This document shows, piece by piece, positions 39,899 through 48,329 of a DNA stretch of 64,000 bases. The notes beneath the pieces were generated by a model, which saw only the letters and a program-made list of their open reading frames with translations, searched no databases and was not told the origin of the DNA. Origin of the DNA: Agromyces bracchium (GTDB taxonomy: Bacteria; Actinomycetota; Actinomycetes; Actinomycetales; Microbacteriaceae); assembly GCF_009709675.1 (NCBI RefSeq), contig NZ_WMLB01000003.1, forward strand, positions 1 to 64,000. Direction: 5' to 3'. Position numbers and translations under genes: made by a program. How positions within the stretch are numbered: the first letter of the stretch is position 1; each line of letters begins with the position of its first letter.

Positions 39899-41323
39899 TC
39901 AGCCGGCGACGAGCGCGCCGTCGCGCGAGAGGTCGACCTGCTCGTCGCGCGGCACGACCTTCACGCGCTCGCGCGCGACCGGGCCCTCGAATGCCTCACC
40001 GAGCGAGCGCTCGTGCGCGTCGAGGGCGAGCCATCCGGCCCAGGTCGTGAAGCGGATGCCGCGGGCCTCGAGCAGCTCGAGCACCTCGTCGCCGTCGGCC
40101 GCATCGACCGTCGGCGCGACGCCGGGTGCCGCGAGAGCGCCGGCCGAGGCATCCGCCACCAGGTTCGTGATCGTCTCGAGCGCGTCTCCCTTGGTGTGGC
40201 CGATGAGTCCGACGGGGCCGCGCTTGATCCAGCCCGTCGCGTAGACGCCGGCGACGGGGGCGCCGGAGGCATCCGTCACCCGCCCGCCGTCGTTCGGGAT
40301 GACGCGGGCCGACTCGTCGAACGGCACGCCGTCGATCGGCGAGCTCGCGTAGCCGACGGCGCGGTACACGGCCTGTACAGGTACCTCGACGAACTCGCCC
40401 GTGCCCGCGACCGAGCCGTCGCCGACCGGGCGGGTCCGCTCGAAGCGCACCGCCTCCACGGCGTCGGTGCCGAGCACCTCGACGGGCGAGTGGAAGAAGT
40501 GCAGGTGCAGGCGACGGGACGCGGTCGGCTCCCAGTCGGAGGGCTTGCGCCATCCGTTGAGGGTGCGCGTCATGACCTTGACCTGGTTGTTCGTCGCGAG
40601 CAGGTGCGCGGCGTGTTCGTCGCCCTCGGCCCGGTCGAAGTCGTCATCGTAGACCACGATGTCGACGTCGGGCACCTCGCCGAGCTCGCGCAGCTCGATC
40701 GGCGTGAACTTCACCTGCGACGGGCCTCGGCGTCCGAAGACGTGCACGTCGGTGACGGGCGAGGCGAGGAGGCCCGCGTGCACGTTCGCGGGGATGTCGG
40801 TCGAGAGCAGGTCGGCCGGGTGCTTCGCGAGCACGCGCGCCACGTCGAGCGCGACGTTGCCGTTGCCGATGACCGCGATCGACTCGGCCTCGAGCGGCCA
40901 GTCGCGCGGCACGTCGGGGTGGCCGTCGTACCAGGCGACGAGGTCGGCGGCGCCGTACGAGCCGGGCAGGTCGATGCCGGGGATGTCGAGGGGGGCGTCC
41001 TTCAGCGCGCCCGTGGCGAAGATCACGGCGTCGTAGCGCTCGCGGAGCTCGTCGACCGTGACGTCGCGACCCACCTCGACGTTGCCGATGAGGCGGATCG
41101 TGCCCTCGTCGAGCATCTCGTGCAGCGAGTTCACGATGCCCTTGATGCGCGGGTGGTCGGGCGCGACGCCGTAGCGGATCAGGCCGTACGGCGCGGGCAG
41201 CGACTCGAACAGGTCGATCGCGACCTGCCCGCCGGCCTCGTCGACCTGGCGGCGCAGGATGTTGCCCGCGTAGATGCCGGCGGGGCCGGCGCCGACGATC
41301 GCGACACGGAGGTGGAGGGTCAT
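39899..41323 (-). CDS. fprA: ferredoxin--NADP(+) reductase (adrenodoxin reductase type)
   Basis: A 474-residue flavoprotein. The N-terminal FAD site is VAIVGAGPAGIYAGNIL, then APYGLIRYGVAPDHPRIKG. The NADP site is VIGNGNVALDVARVL, with RRGPSQVKFT, and the C-terminal FAD-contact region is GVYATGWIKRGPVGLIGHTK. It resembles mycobacterial FprA and would pass NADPH electrons through ferredoxin to the sulfite reductase encoded at the head of this minus-strand cluster. ATG 41323 is fixed by the first Rossmann strand. It lies 60 bases after cobA and may have its own ribosome loading. Confidence 0.93.
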   Translation of the reverse strand: MTLHLRVAIVGAGPAGIYAGNILRRQVDEAGGQVAIDLFESLPAPYGLIRYGVAPDHPRIKGIVNSLHEMLDEGTIRLIGNVEVGRDVTVDELRERYDAVIFATGALKDAPLDIPGIDLPGSYGAADLVAWYDGHPDVPRDWPLEAESIAVIGNGNVALDVARVLAKHPADLLSTDIPANVHAGLLASPVTDVHVFGRRGPSQVKFTPIELRELGEVPDVDIVVYDDDFDRAEGDEHAAHLLATNNQVKVMTRTLNGWRKPSDWEPTASRRLHLHFFHSPVEVLGTDAVEAVRFERTRPVGDGSVAGTGEFVEVPVQAVYRAVGYASSPIDGVPFDESARVIPNDGGRVTDASGAPVAGVYATGWIKRGPVGLIGHTKGDALETITNLVADASAGALAAPGVAPTVDAADGDEVLELLEARGIRFTTWAGWLALDAHERSLGEAFEGPVARERVKVVPRDEQVDLSRDGALVAG

Positions 41324-41382
41324 GAGGGCATGGCCTTTCGAAGGGGAGTGCGGGGAGGGTCTGGGCACGGGTGGACGGTCGG

Positions 41383-42291
41383 TCAGTCGAGGGCCGGCGG
41401 TGCCGTGAGGGCGGATGCCGCGAGCTCGGCGGGCGCGTACGGACTCAGCCGCACCACGTCGCCGACCACCACGACCGCGGGCGACCGCACGCCCCGCGCC
41501 GCCGCCTGGTGTGCGATCGTGCCGAGCGTGCCGATCGTCACTCGTTGGCGAGGGCCGTATCCATCCTCCACGATCGCGACGGGGCAGTCGGCACCGCGCT
41601 CGCCGCGGGCGAGCGTGATCGCGGAGTTCGCGAGCGTGCCCACGCCCATGAGCAGCACGACCGTGTGGTCGCGCCCGCCGCCGAGCGACTGGATCTGGTC
41701 GTGGCCGGTGACGACGGTGAACGTCGTCGCGAGCCCGCGGTGGGTGAGCGGGATGCCCGCGATCGCGGGTACCGACACCGCGCTCGTGATGCCGGGCACG
41801 ACCTCGACGTCGACGCCGCGCTCGCGGCAGTAGGCGAGCTCTTCACCGCCGCGACCGAAGACGTACGGGTCGCCGCCCTTCAGCCGCACGACACGCTTGC
41901 CGTCGCGGGCCAACGTCACGAGCAACTCGTTGATCGCGTCCTGCGGCACGGCGTGGTGGCCCGGCAGCTTGCCGACATCGACGACCTCGGCGCGAAGCTC
42001 GACCCCCTCGGCGGCGAGGCCGTCGAGCACCGAGCGGGCGCCGAGACGGTCGGCGACGATCACGTCGGCCGCTTCGAGCGCGCGGAGGCCGCGCAGCGTG
42101 AGCAGTCCGGGGTCGCCGGGGCCCGCGCCGACGAGTGCGACGTGGCCCTTCCGGTCGTCTCCGGTGGTCGAGTAGCGAGCGTCAGCGAGCGTATCGAGAC
42201 CTGGTGCGTCGGTCTCGATACGCGCCTGCGGCGCTACTCGACCACCGGGGAGCTCCGGCGCTACTCGACCACCGGGGATGTTCTCGGTCAT
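41383..42291 (-). CDS. cobA: uroporphyrinogen-III C-methyltransferase, with translated palindromic-repeat N-terminus
   Basis: A 302-residue SAM-dependent enzyme making precorrin-2, the siroheme precursor needed by sulfite reductase. The core begins at about residue 50 with GHVALVGAGPGDPGLLTLRG, then VIVADRLG, VRLKGGDPYVFGRGGEE and GIPLTHRG. Usual CobA/SUMT proteins are about 250 residues. Here residues 1-48 come from palindromic repeats read in frame (P-G-G-R-V-A-P-x2-R-I-E-T, G-L-D-T). ATG 42291 overlaps the permease stop (ATGA). Confidence 0.93.
   Translation of the reverse strand: MTENIPGGRVAPELPGGRVAPQARIETDAPGLDTLADARYSTTGDDRKGHVALVGAGPGDPGLLTLRGLRALEAADVIVADRLGARSVLDGLAAEGVELRAEVVDVGKLPGHHAVPQDAINELLVTLARDGKRVVRLKGGDPYVFGRGGEELAYCRERGVDVEVVPGITSAVSVPAIAGIPLTHRGLATTFTVVTGHDQIQSLGGGRDHTVVLLMGVGTLANSAITLARGERGADCPVAIVEDGYGPRQRVTIGTLGTIAHQAAARGVRSPAVVVVGDVVRLSPYAPAELAASALTAPPALD
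42161..42275. repeat. composite REP-type palindromic element, translated in cobA
   Basis: Arms at 42161-42201 (GGTGGTCGAGTAGC ... GTATCGAGACC) and 42211-42248 (GGTCTCGATACG ... CTACTCGACCACCGG), plus a partial arm at 42253-42275. All lie inside the first 48 codons of cobA. Confidence 0.85.
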
Positions 42292-43256
42292 GGGGTTCCT
42301 CCCGTGAGTCCGCGGCGGCGCAGCATCCCGCGCTCGACCGGGGCGAAGACGAGCAGCTCGATCACGACGCCGATGGCGAGGATCACGAGGATCGTGCCGA
42401 GCACGCTCGCGAGGTCGGCGAGGTCGCGGCCCTGCTGCAGCAGCGAGCCGACGCCGAAGCCGATCGACCCGCCGAACGCGATGATCTCGGCCGCCATGAG
42501 CGAGCGCCACGAGAACGCCCACCCCTGCTTGAGGCCGGCGAGATACCCGGGCAGGGCGGCCGGCAGCACGACGGATGCCGCGAGCTCGAAGCGCGACGCG
42601 CCGAGCACGGTGCCGACCCGGCGCAGCTGCGGCGGCACCTGGGCGACGCCCGCGACGAGTCCGTTCACGATCGACGGGATCGCGCCCATGAGCACGACGA
42701 AGTACACCGTGGCATCCGAGAGCCCGAACCAGAGGATCGCGGCGGGCACCCACGCGACCGACGGCAGCACCTGCAGGCCCGAGATGAGCGGGCCGAGGGC
42801 CCGACGGAGCGGCGCCCATTCGGCGAGCAGCAGACCGAGCGGCGTGCCGACGGCGACCGCGATGAGGAAGCCGAGGACGCCGCGCTCGAGGCTCGTCGAG
42901 ATGGCGAGCTGCAGGCGGCCGTCGTCCCACGCCTCCCCGAGTGCGGCCGCGACGTCGAGCGGGCCGGGTGCGAGGTCGGGGCGCGGCTGCGCGATGACCG
43001 TGTACGCCTGCCAGGCCGCGACCAGGACGACGAGCAGCAGCACGGGCGGCAGGACGCCGTCGATCGCGCGGCGCCACCACGGGGTGCGGCGCTCGGCGGT
43101 CGTCTGCAGCCGGTCGAGGCCGGCCATCTCCGTGTCGAGATCACGGCCCGTTGGTCGAGTAGGACCCGAAGGGCCCGTATCGAGACCCGGCGAGGGGGTC
43201 TCGATACGCTCGCTGTCGCTCGCTACTCGACCGGCGGGGAGCACATCATGCGGCAT
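42288..43256 (-). CDS. ABC transporter permease (sulfonate/taurine/nitrate type), extended N-terminus
   Basis: A 322-residue permease. The N-terminal 60 residues are hydrophilic and largely repeat-encoded (GRVASDSERIETPSPGLDT). Six membrane segments follow, from VLPPVLLLVVLVAAWQA, with the EAA-like loop AALPGYLAGLKQGWAFSWR and the late AEIIAFGGSIGFG. It is SsuC/TauC-like. In this sulfate-assimilation context it probably imports sulfonates or sulfate. The start lies within the last codons of the ATPase gene (11-base overlap) and the stop overlaps cobA. Confidence 0.88.
   Translation of the reverse strand: MPHDVLPAGRVASDSERIETPSPGLDTGPSGPTRPTGRDLDTEMAGLDRLQTTAERRTPWWRRAIDGVLPPVLLLVVLVAAWQAYTVIAQPRPDLAPGPLDVAAALGEAWDDGRLQLAISTSLERGVLGFLIAVAVGTPLGLLLAEWAPLRRALGPLISGLQVLPSVAWVPAAILWFGLSDATVYFVVLMGAIPSIVNGLVAGVAQVPPQLRRVGTVLGASRFELAASVVLPAALPGYLAGLKQGWAFSWRSLMAAEIIAFGGSIGFGVGSLLQQGRDLADLASVLGTILVILAIGVVIELLVFAPVERGMLRRRGLTGGTP
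43151..43238. repeat. composite REP-type palindromic element, translated in the permease gene
   Basis: Two arms, 43151-43187 (TTGGTCGAGTAGG ... GTATCGAGACC) and 43197-43238 (GGTCTCGATACG ... CGCTACTCGACC), sit in the first 40 codons of the permease gene. Confidence 0.85.
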
Positions 43257-43995
43257 TGCGGCGGATCTCCCTTCGCAGGTGCTCGGTGATCTCGACCGAG
43301 AGCTCGGACACGGTGGGCGACTCGATGCGTCGGGGGCCGTCGTCGGCGATGCGCCACTCGTTCACGATGCGGCCCGGGCGGCTCGACATGAGCAGCACGC
43401 GCTGCCCGAGTCGCGCCGCCTCGCGCACGTTGTGCGTGACGAACACGATCGTGCGGCCCGTCTCGCGCCAGACGCGCTCGAGCTCCTCGTGCAGCAGGTC
43501 GCGCGTGATGGCGTCGAGCGCGGCGAACGGCTCGTCCATGAGCAGCACCGAGCGGTCCTGCGCGAGGGCGCGCGCGAGCGCGACACGCTGCCGCATGCCG
43601 CCGGAGAGCTCGTGCGGGCGCTTGTCGGCGGCATCCGCGAGGTGCACGAGGTCGAGCAGTTCGAGCGCGCGGGCACGGCGCGCGGGTCGCGCGAGGCCGG
43701 CGTCGCCGAAGCGCAGCGCGAGCTCGACGTTGCGCCGGGCGCTGAGCCACGGCAGCAGCGACGCCTCCTGGAACATGACCGCGGCGCGGCCGTCGACCTC
43801 GATCGTGCCGGTGCTCGGCTGCTCGAGGCCGGCGATGAGTGAGAGGAGCGTCGACTTGCCGCAGCCCGACGCGCCGAGCAGGCACGCGAACTCGCCCGGT
43901 GCGACCGAGAGGTCGATCCCGTCGAGCACGACCGGGCCGTCGGCGGCGTACTGCTTGCCGACGCCGGTGAGGCGGATGGCGGGTGCCGCGGTCAT
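43246..43995 (-). CDS. ABC transporter ATP-binding protein (SsuB/TauB type)
   Basis: A 249-residue ATPase with Walker A GASGCGKST, Q-loop MFQEASLLPW, signature LSGGMRQR, Walker B VLLMDEPFAALD and the switch His in VFVTHNVREA. The Q-loop sequence and length are typical of sulfonate, taurine and nitrate importers. ATG 43995 overlaps the stop of the binding-protein gene (ATGA). No palindromic repeat is inserted here, unlike its neighbours. Confidence 0.92.
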   Translation of the reverse strand: MTAAPAIRLTGVGKQYAADGPVVLDGIDLSVAPGEFACLLGASGCGKSTLLSLIAGLEQPSTGTIEVDGRAAVMFQEASLLPWLSARRNVELALRFGDAGLARPARRARALELLDLVHLADAADKRPHELSGGMRQRVALARALAQDRSVLLMDEPFAALDAITRDLLHEELERVWRETGRTIVFVTHNVREAARLGQRVLLMSSRPGRIVNEWRIADDGPRRIESPTVSELSVEITEHLRREIRRNAA

Positions 43996-45098
43996 CGCGC
44001 ACCCCCGTCCAGTCCGGCGGCGTCGATCGGGTCGAGCCCGGAGCCGGCTCGGACGGCGTCGAGCGGCCCGAGGTCGAGGATGCCGGCGAGGTCGCCGCCC
44101 TCCGCGGTCCCGGCCGCGACGGCGTTCCGCTGGAGCACGGGCAGCGTGGCCGCGAACGGATCCACCGTGGGCGCGACGTGCGCGAGCGCACGCTCGAGCA
44201 CGGCGTCGGGCAGCGGAGCGCCTGCGTCGGCCGCCAGCCGTGCGTTCACGAGGGCCGGCACCTCGTCGGGGTGCGCCGAGATCCAATCGACGGATGCCGC
44301 GTGCCCGGCGACGAGCGCCGCGACCGCGTCGGGGTGCGCCTCGAGGTACTCGGCGCGCACGACGAGCAGCGTCGTCGGGAACGCGCCGCCCGGCCAGAGG
44401 TCCGCTTCGTCGACGAGCACGTTCGCGCCCGCCTCGATGACGAGCCGTGACGCCCACGGCTCCGGCAGCCACGCACCGTCGATCGCGCCGGTCGTGAACA
44501 ACTGGAGCGTGCGCGCGTTCTCGGTCGGCACGATGTCGACGTCGCCGCCGCCGGTCGGCGAGGTCTCGAGGCCGTGGTCGGCGAGCCAGGTGCGGAGCGC
44601 GACGTCCTGCGTGTTGCCGAGTTGGGGCGTCGCGAGCGTCGCGCCCCGGAGGTCGTCGGCGTCGTCGATGCCATCGCGCACGACCAGTGCGGCACCTCCG
44701 CCGACGGCGCCCGCGACGATCCGGAGCGAGCTGCCGCCCGACTGCACGAAGCTGTTGATCGCCGGGCTCGGGCCGAGGTATGCGGCATCGATCGCGCCGG
44801 CGCTCAGCGCCTCGACGGCGGCCGGACCGGCGTTGAACGCCTGCGGCTCGAGTGCGGTCCCGCCGAGCTCGTCGGCGATGGCGCCGGTCTCGAGGCCGAC
44901 GAGCGCGGGCAGGTGCGTGACGTTGGCGAAGTAGCCGAGGCGGAGGGCGGAGGCATCCGTCGCCCCTGCGGCCCCCGGGCCCTCGGCGGCCGCGCGCCCG
45001 ACCGATCCGATCACCACGGGCACGATGACGATCGCCGCGGCGACCGCGACGCCGGCGACGAGTTCGCCGAGCTGTGCACCGAGCCCGCGGCCGGTCAC
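43992..45098 (-). CDS. ABC transporter substrate-binding protein (SsuA/NrtA-like)
   Basis: A 368-residue exported protein. It has an N-terminal membrane anchor or signal (LVAGVAVAAAIVIVPVVIG, residues about 12-30) without a lipobox cysteine, then the NMT1/SsuA-like fold: LRLGYFANVTHLPALVGLETG, DAAYLGPSPAINSFVQSGG, DDLRGATLATPQLGNTQDVAL and GAWLPEPWASRLV. The N-T-Q-D motif is typical of sulfonate/nitrate binding proteins; sulfur oxyanions or sulfonates are expected from the operon. GTG 45098 overlaps the cysN stop (GTGA). Confidence 0.9.
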   Translation of the reverse strand: MTGRGLGAQLGELVAGVAVAAAIVIVPVVIGSVGRAAAEGPGAAGATDASALRLGYFANVTHLPALVGLETGAIADELGGTALEPQAFNAGPAAVEALSAGAIDAAYLGPSPAINSFVQSGGSSLRIVAGAVGGGAALVVRDGIDDADDLRGATLATPQLGNTQDVALRTWLADHGLETSPTGGGDVDIVPTENARTLQLFTTGAIDGAWLPEPWASRLVIEAGANVLVDEADLWPGGAFPTTLLVVRAEYLEAHPDAVAALVAGHAASVDWISAHPDEVPALVNARLAADAGAPLPDAVLERALAHVAPTVDPFAATLPVLQRNAVAAGTAEGGDLAGILDLGPLDAVRAGSGLDPIDAAGLDGGAR

Positions 45099-46540
45099 GC
45101 CGTCGACTCCACGACGATGCCGGCGGCGAGGGTCGCGCCGTCCTGCGGGTGGATGACGAGGAACGCCCCCGCACGGCGGTGCGCGGCGTACGGCTCGGCG
45201 GCGAGGTCGGCCGCGAGCTTCAGGCGGACGAGCCCGATGTCGTTCGTCGCGAGCGACGCGGTCGGCGTCGTCTCGAGCGTGTCGAGGTCGAGGCGCCCGC
45301 GGATGTCGGTGACGATCGCCTGAACGGTCGTGGTGCCGTGCTTCACGAGCACGCGCGCACCCGTCGTGAGCGGACGCCCGTCGAGCTGGAACACGTCGGC
45401 GTCGAGTTCGCGCCGCGGCGCGGGAAGCGACCCGGCCGCCGCGATCACCGCGCCGCGCGCGGCGTCGACGGGGTCGGCGAGTTCGAGCGCGACCGAGAGC
45501 GGGGCGGATGCCTCGGCGAGCGCCTCGGACCCGCGGCGGATGCCCGTGACCGTCGTCCGCACGCCGGCGGGGAATACCTCGACCGGGTCGCCGACCGTCA
45601 CCGTGCCCGACTCGATGCGGCCCGCGAACGCCCGGTGGTCGCGGAAGTCCTCCACCGGTGGTCGAGTAGCACCGGAGGCGCGTACCGAGACCTCCGGTGC
45701 CGACAGCTCGGGCGACAGCCCGCCCTGCGGGCGAATCACGAGCTGCACGGGCAGGCGGAGCGCTTCGAGGTCGGTCTCGAGCTCGTCGATCGTGCTCAGC
45801 TCCTCGAGCAGCTCGAGGAGCGACGGCCCGTCGTACCAGGGCGTGTTCGCCGAGCGCTCGACCACGTTGTCGCCCGCGAGCGCCGAGACCGGGATGACGT
45901 GCGCGTCGGGCAGGCCGAGGTCGCGCGCGAGCGCGGCGACCTCCGCCGCCACGGACTCGAACGCGGCGCGGTCGTAGCCGACGAGGTCGATCTTGTTCAC
46001 CGCGACGATCACGTGCGGCACGCGCAGCAGCTGCACGACCGCGAGGTGCCGGCGGGTCTGCTCGAGCACGCCGTTGCGCACGTCGACGAGCACGACGACC
46101 GCGTCGGCCGTGGCCGAGCCCGTGACCATGTTGCGCGTGTACTGCACGTGGCCGGGGCAGTCGGCAAGGATGAACGACCGCCGGCCGGTCGTGAAGTAGC
46201 GGTAGGCGACGTCGATCGTGATGCCCTGCTCGCGCTCCGCACGCAGCCCGTCGGTGAGCAGCGCGAAGTCGATCGCGCCGGGCTCGCCGCCGAAGCCGCG
46301 CTCGGCTGAGGTGCGCGCGACCGACTCGAGCTGGTCGGCGAGGATCGCCTTCGAGTCGTGCAGCAGGCGGCCGACGAGCGTCGACTTGCCGTCGTCGACC
46401 GAGCCGGCGGTCGCGAAACGGAACAGCGTGCCCGTGGGTCGAGTAGGACGCGAAGCGCCCGTATCGAGACCCGTTCGCGCGATTGAGGTCTCGATACGCT
46501 CGCTGGCGCTCGCTACTCGACCACCGGTGTGCTCGCTCAT
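45095..46540 (-). CDS. cysN: sulfate adenylyltransferase subunit 1 (GTPase), with two translated palindromic inserts
   Basis: A 481-residue regulatory GTPase of ATP sulfurylase. The G domain has Walker A GSVDDGKST (46-54), switch II ADCPGHVQYTRNM and the base motif NKIDLVG. EF-Tu-like domains II and III follow (FRDHRAFAGRIESGTVTVGD). Residues 5-37 are encoded by a palindromic repeat (GGRVASASERIET, GLDTGASRPTRPTG). A second repeat adds about 18 residues (SAPEVSVRASGATRPPVE) before the conserved FRDHRAF strand of domain II. No fused APS-kinase domain. ATG 46540 overlaps the cysD stop. Confidence 0.94.
   Translation of the reverse strand: MSEHTGGRVASASERIETSIARTGLDTGASRPTRPTGTLFRFATAGSVDDGKSTLVGRLLHDSKAILADQLESVARTSAERGFGGEPGAIDFALLTDGLRAEREQGITIDVAYRYFTTGRRSFILADCPGHVQYTRNMVTGSATADAVVVLVDVRNGVLEQTRRHLAVVQLLRVPHVIVAVNKIDLVGYDRAAFESVAAEVAALARDLGLPDAHVIPVSALAGDNVVERSANTPWYDGPSLLELLEELSTIDELETDLEALRLPVQLVIRPQGGLSPELSAPEVSVRASGATRPPVEDFRDHRAFAGRIESGTVTVGDPVEVFPAGVRTTVTGIRRGSEALAEASAPLSVALELADPVDAARGAVIAAAGSLPAPRRELDADVFQLDGRPLTTGARVLVKHGTTTVQAIVTDIRGRLDLDTLETTPTASLATNDIGLVRLKLAADLAAEPYAAHRRAGAFLVIHPQDGATLAAGIVVESTA
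45655..45699. repeat. REP-type palindromic element inside cysN domain II
   Basis: CCGGTGGTCGAGTAGC ... CGTACCGAGACCTCCGGTG is inserted in frame before the FRDHRAF strand. Its arms have drifted somewhat (TACCGAGACC instead of TATCGAGACC), suggesting an older insertion than those at the gene starts. Confidence 0.7.
46434..46527. repeat. composite REP-type palindromic element at the cysN start
   Basis: Arms 46434-46472 and 46487-46527, the second ending CTACTCGACCACCGG, lie within codons 5-37 of cysN. Confidence 0.85.
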
Positions 46541-47577
46541 CAGAAGTACCCGTCCTTCTTGCGATCCTCCATGGCCGCCTCGGACAGGCGGTCGTCGGCG
46601 CGGGTCGCGCCGCGTTCGGTGAGGGTGGATGCCGCGACCTCGCGCACGATGTCCGTCACCGTGGCCGCATCCGAGACGACCGCGCCGGTGCAGCTCAGGT
46701 CGCCCACGGTGCGGTAGCGGACGGTGCGGCGCTCGACCGTCTCGCCGGCGCGCGGCGCCGAGACGTCGCTCACCGCGAGCCACATGCCGTCGCGCGCATA
46801 CACGTCGCGCTCGTGCGCGAAGTACAGCGGCGGCAGCGCGATGCCCTCGCGCTCGATGTAGCGCCACACGTCGAGCTCGGTCCAGTTCGAGATCGGGAAC
46901 GCGCGCACGTGCTGTCCGACCGTGTGCCGGCCGTTGTAGAGCGTCCAGAGCTCCGGCCGCTGGTTGCGCGGGTCCCACTGGCCGAACTCGTCGCGCAGCG
47001 AGATGATGCGCTCCTTGGCGCGCGCCTTGTCCTCGTCGCGGCGGGCGCCGCCGAAGACCGCGTCGTGCCGGCCGGCCGCGATCGCGTCGAGCAGCGGTTG
47101 GGTCTGCAGCGGGTTCCGCGTGCCGTCGGCACGCTCCTGCAGGCGGCCGTCGTCGAGGTAGTCCTGCACCGAGGCGACCTCGAGACGGATGCCGAGTCGC
47201 TCGACGGTCTCGTCGCGGAACCGCAGCACCTCGGGGAAGTTGTGGCCGGTGTCGACGTGCAGCACCGGGAACGGGACCTTCGCGGGCCAGAACGCCTTGG
47301 TCGCCAGGTGCAGCACGACGACGGAGTCCTTGCCGCCCGAGAAGAGCAGGACCGGACGCTCGAACTCGGCGACGACCTCGCGGATCACGTGGATCGCCTC
47401 GGCCTCGAGCACGTCGAGGGCGTCGAGCCTCTCGGCGGTCGAGTAGGACGCGCCAGCGCCCGTATCGAGACCTTGCACACGGGCGGTCTCGATACGCGCC
47501 TCCGGTGCTACTCGACCACCGGGGATTGGCTCGCCGGCGCTCGCTACTCGACCACCGGGGATGATGCTCTCGGTCAT
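46540..47577 (-). CDS. cysD: sulfate adenylyltransferase subunit 2, with translated palindromic N-terminus
   Basis: A 345-residue catalytic subunit that forms APS from sulfate and ATP. The PP-loop is SGGKDSVVVLHLA (SGGKDS at 80-85). Further hallmarks are VLHVDTGHNFPEVL, RRDEDKARAKERIIS, and the terminal segment with DDRLSEAAMEDRKKDGYF. Family proteins are about 300 residues; here residues 8-48 are repeat-derived (GGRVAS, GGRVAPEARIET, GLDTG). ATG 47577 overlaps the cysH stop. Confidence 0.95.
   Translation of the reverse strand: MTESIIPGGRVASAGEPIPGGRVAPEARIETARVQGLDTGAGASYSTAERLDALDVLEAEAIHVIREVVAEFERPVLLFSGGKDSVVVLHLATKAFWPAKVPFPVLHVDTGHNFPEVLRFRDETVERLGIRLEVASVQDYLDDGRLQERADGTRNPLQTQPLLDAIAAGRHDAVFGGARRDEDKARAKERIISLRDEFGQWDPRNQRPELWTLYNGRHTVGQHVRAFPISNWTELDVWRYIEREGIALPPLYFAHERDVYARDGMWLAVSDVSAPRAGETVERRTVRYRTVGDLSCTGAVVSDAATVTDIVREVAASTLTERGATRADDRLSEAAMEDRKKDGYF
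47435..47558. repeat. triple-arm REP-type palindromic element at the cysD start
   Basis: Arms at 47435-47472, 47485-47522 and 47531-47558 carry the GGTCGAGTAG / TATCGAGACC or inverse signatures. Together they occupy most of codons 7-48 of cysD. Confidence 0.85.
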
Positions 47578-48329
47578 AGGTGCAACCCGCATTCCGTCTT
47601 GGCGAGGCCGGCCCAGCGGCCGGACCTCGGGTCCTCGCCCGCGGCGACGGGCTTCGTGCACGGCTCGCAGCCGATGGAGGGGTAGCCGTGCGACATCAGG
47701 AGGTTGACGGGCACCTGGTGCGCGCCCGCGTAGTCGAGGAGGTCGTCGAACGTCCAGGCCGCGACGGGGTTGACCTTCACGAGTCCGTTCCGCTCGTCGT
47801 ACGTGACGAGCGGGGTGAGCGTGCGCGTCGGCGCCTCATCTCGGCGGACGCCCGTGAACCACACCTCGTACCCGCCGAGCGAGCGCTGCAACGGCTCGAC
47901 CTTGCGGCGCGCGCAGCACAGCGCGGGGTCGCGGGCGAACAGCTCTGCGCCGAACTCCGCGTCCTGTTCGGCGACGGTCTGCTCGGGCAGCACGTCGACC
48001 ACGCGCACGTCGAGCTGCCGGGCGACCTCGTCGCGCGTGACGGTCGTCTCGGCGAAGTGGTAGCCGGTGTCGAGGAACAGGACGTCGACACCGGGCAGGT
48101 GCTGAGCCACCAGGTGGGGGAGCGCGGCGTCGGCCATCGAGCAGGCGACGGCCGCGGCATCCGTTGCGAAGTTCGCCGCGACCCACGCGACGACCTCGGC
48201 GGGGGATGCCTCGTGGTCGGTCAGGCTGCCGAGCGCCGCGTTGCCGGCCTCGGCGAGGGCGCGGAGCTCGTCGGCCGAGCGGCGAACGGTGGACCGGGTG
48301 GAAGCCACCCCGATGTTGCGCGCGCTCAT
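47574..48329 (-). CDS. cysH: adenylyl-sulfate (APS) reductase, 4Fe-4S type
   Basis: A 251-residue PAPS/APS reductase family enzyme. Core motifs are VLFLDTGYHFAETTVTRDEV, FTGVRRDEAPTR and the C-terminal redox ECGLHL. The cysteine pairs CCARRK and GCEPC are the [4Fe-4S] ligands that mark the APS-using type, consistent with the absence of an APS kinase (cysC) in the operon. It converts APS to sulfite and AMP with thioredoxin. ATG 48329 overlaps the sulfite reductase stop. Confidence 0.94.
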   Translation of the reverse strand: MSARNIGVASTRSTVRRSADELRALAEAGNAALGSLTDHEASPAEVVAWVAANFATDAAAVACSMADAALPHLVAQHLPGVDVLFLDTGYHFAETTVTRDEVARQLDVRVVDVLPEQTVAEQDAEFGAELFARDPALCCARRKVEPLQRSLGGYEVWFTGVRRDEAPTRTLTPLVTYDERNGLVKVNPVAAWTFDDLLDYAGAHQVPVNLLMSHGYPSIGCEPCTKPVAAGEDPRSGRWAGLAKTECGLHL

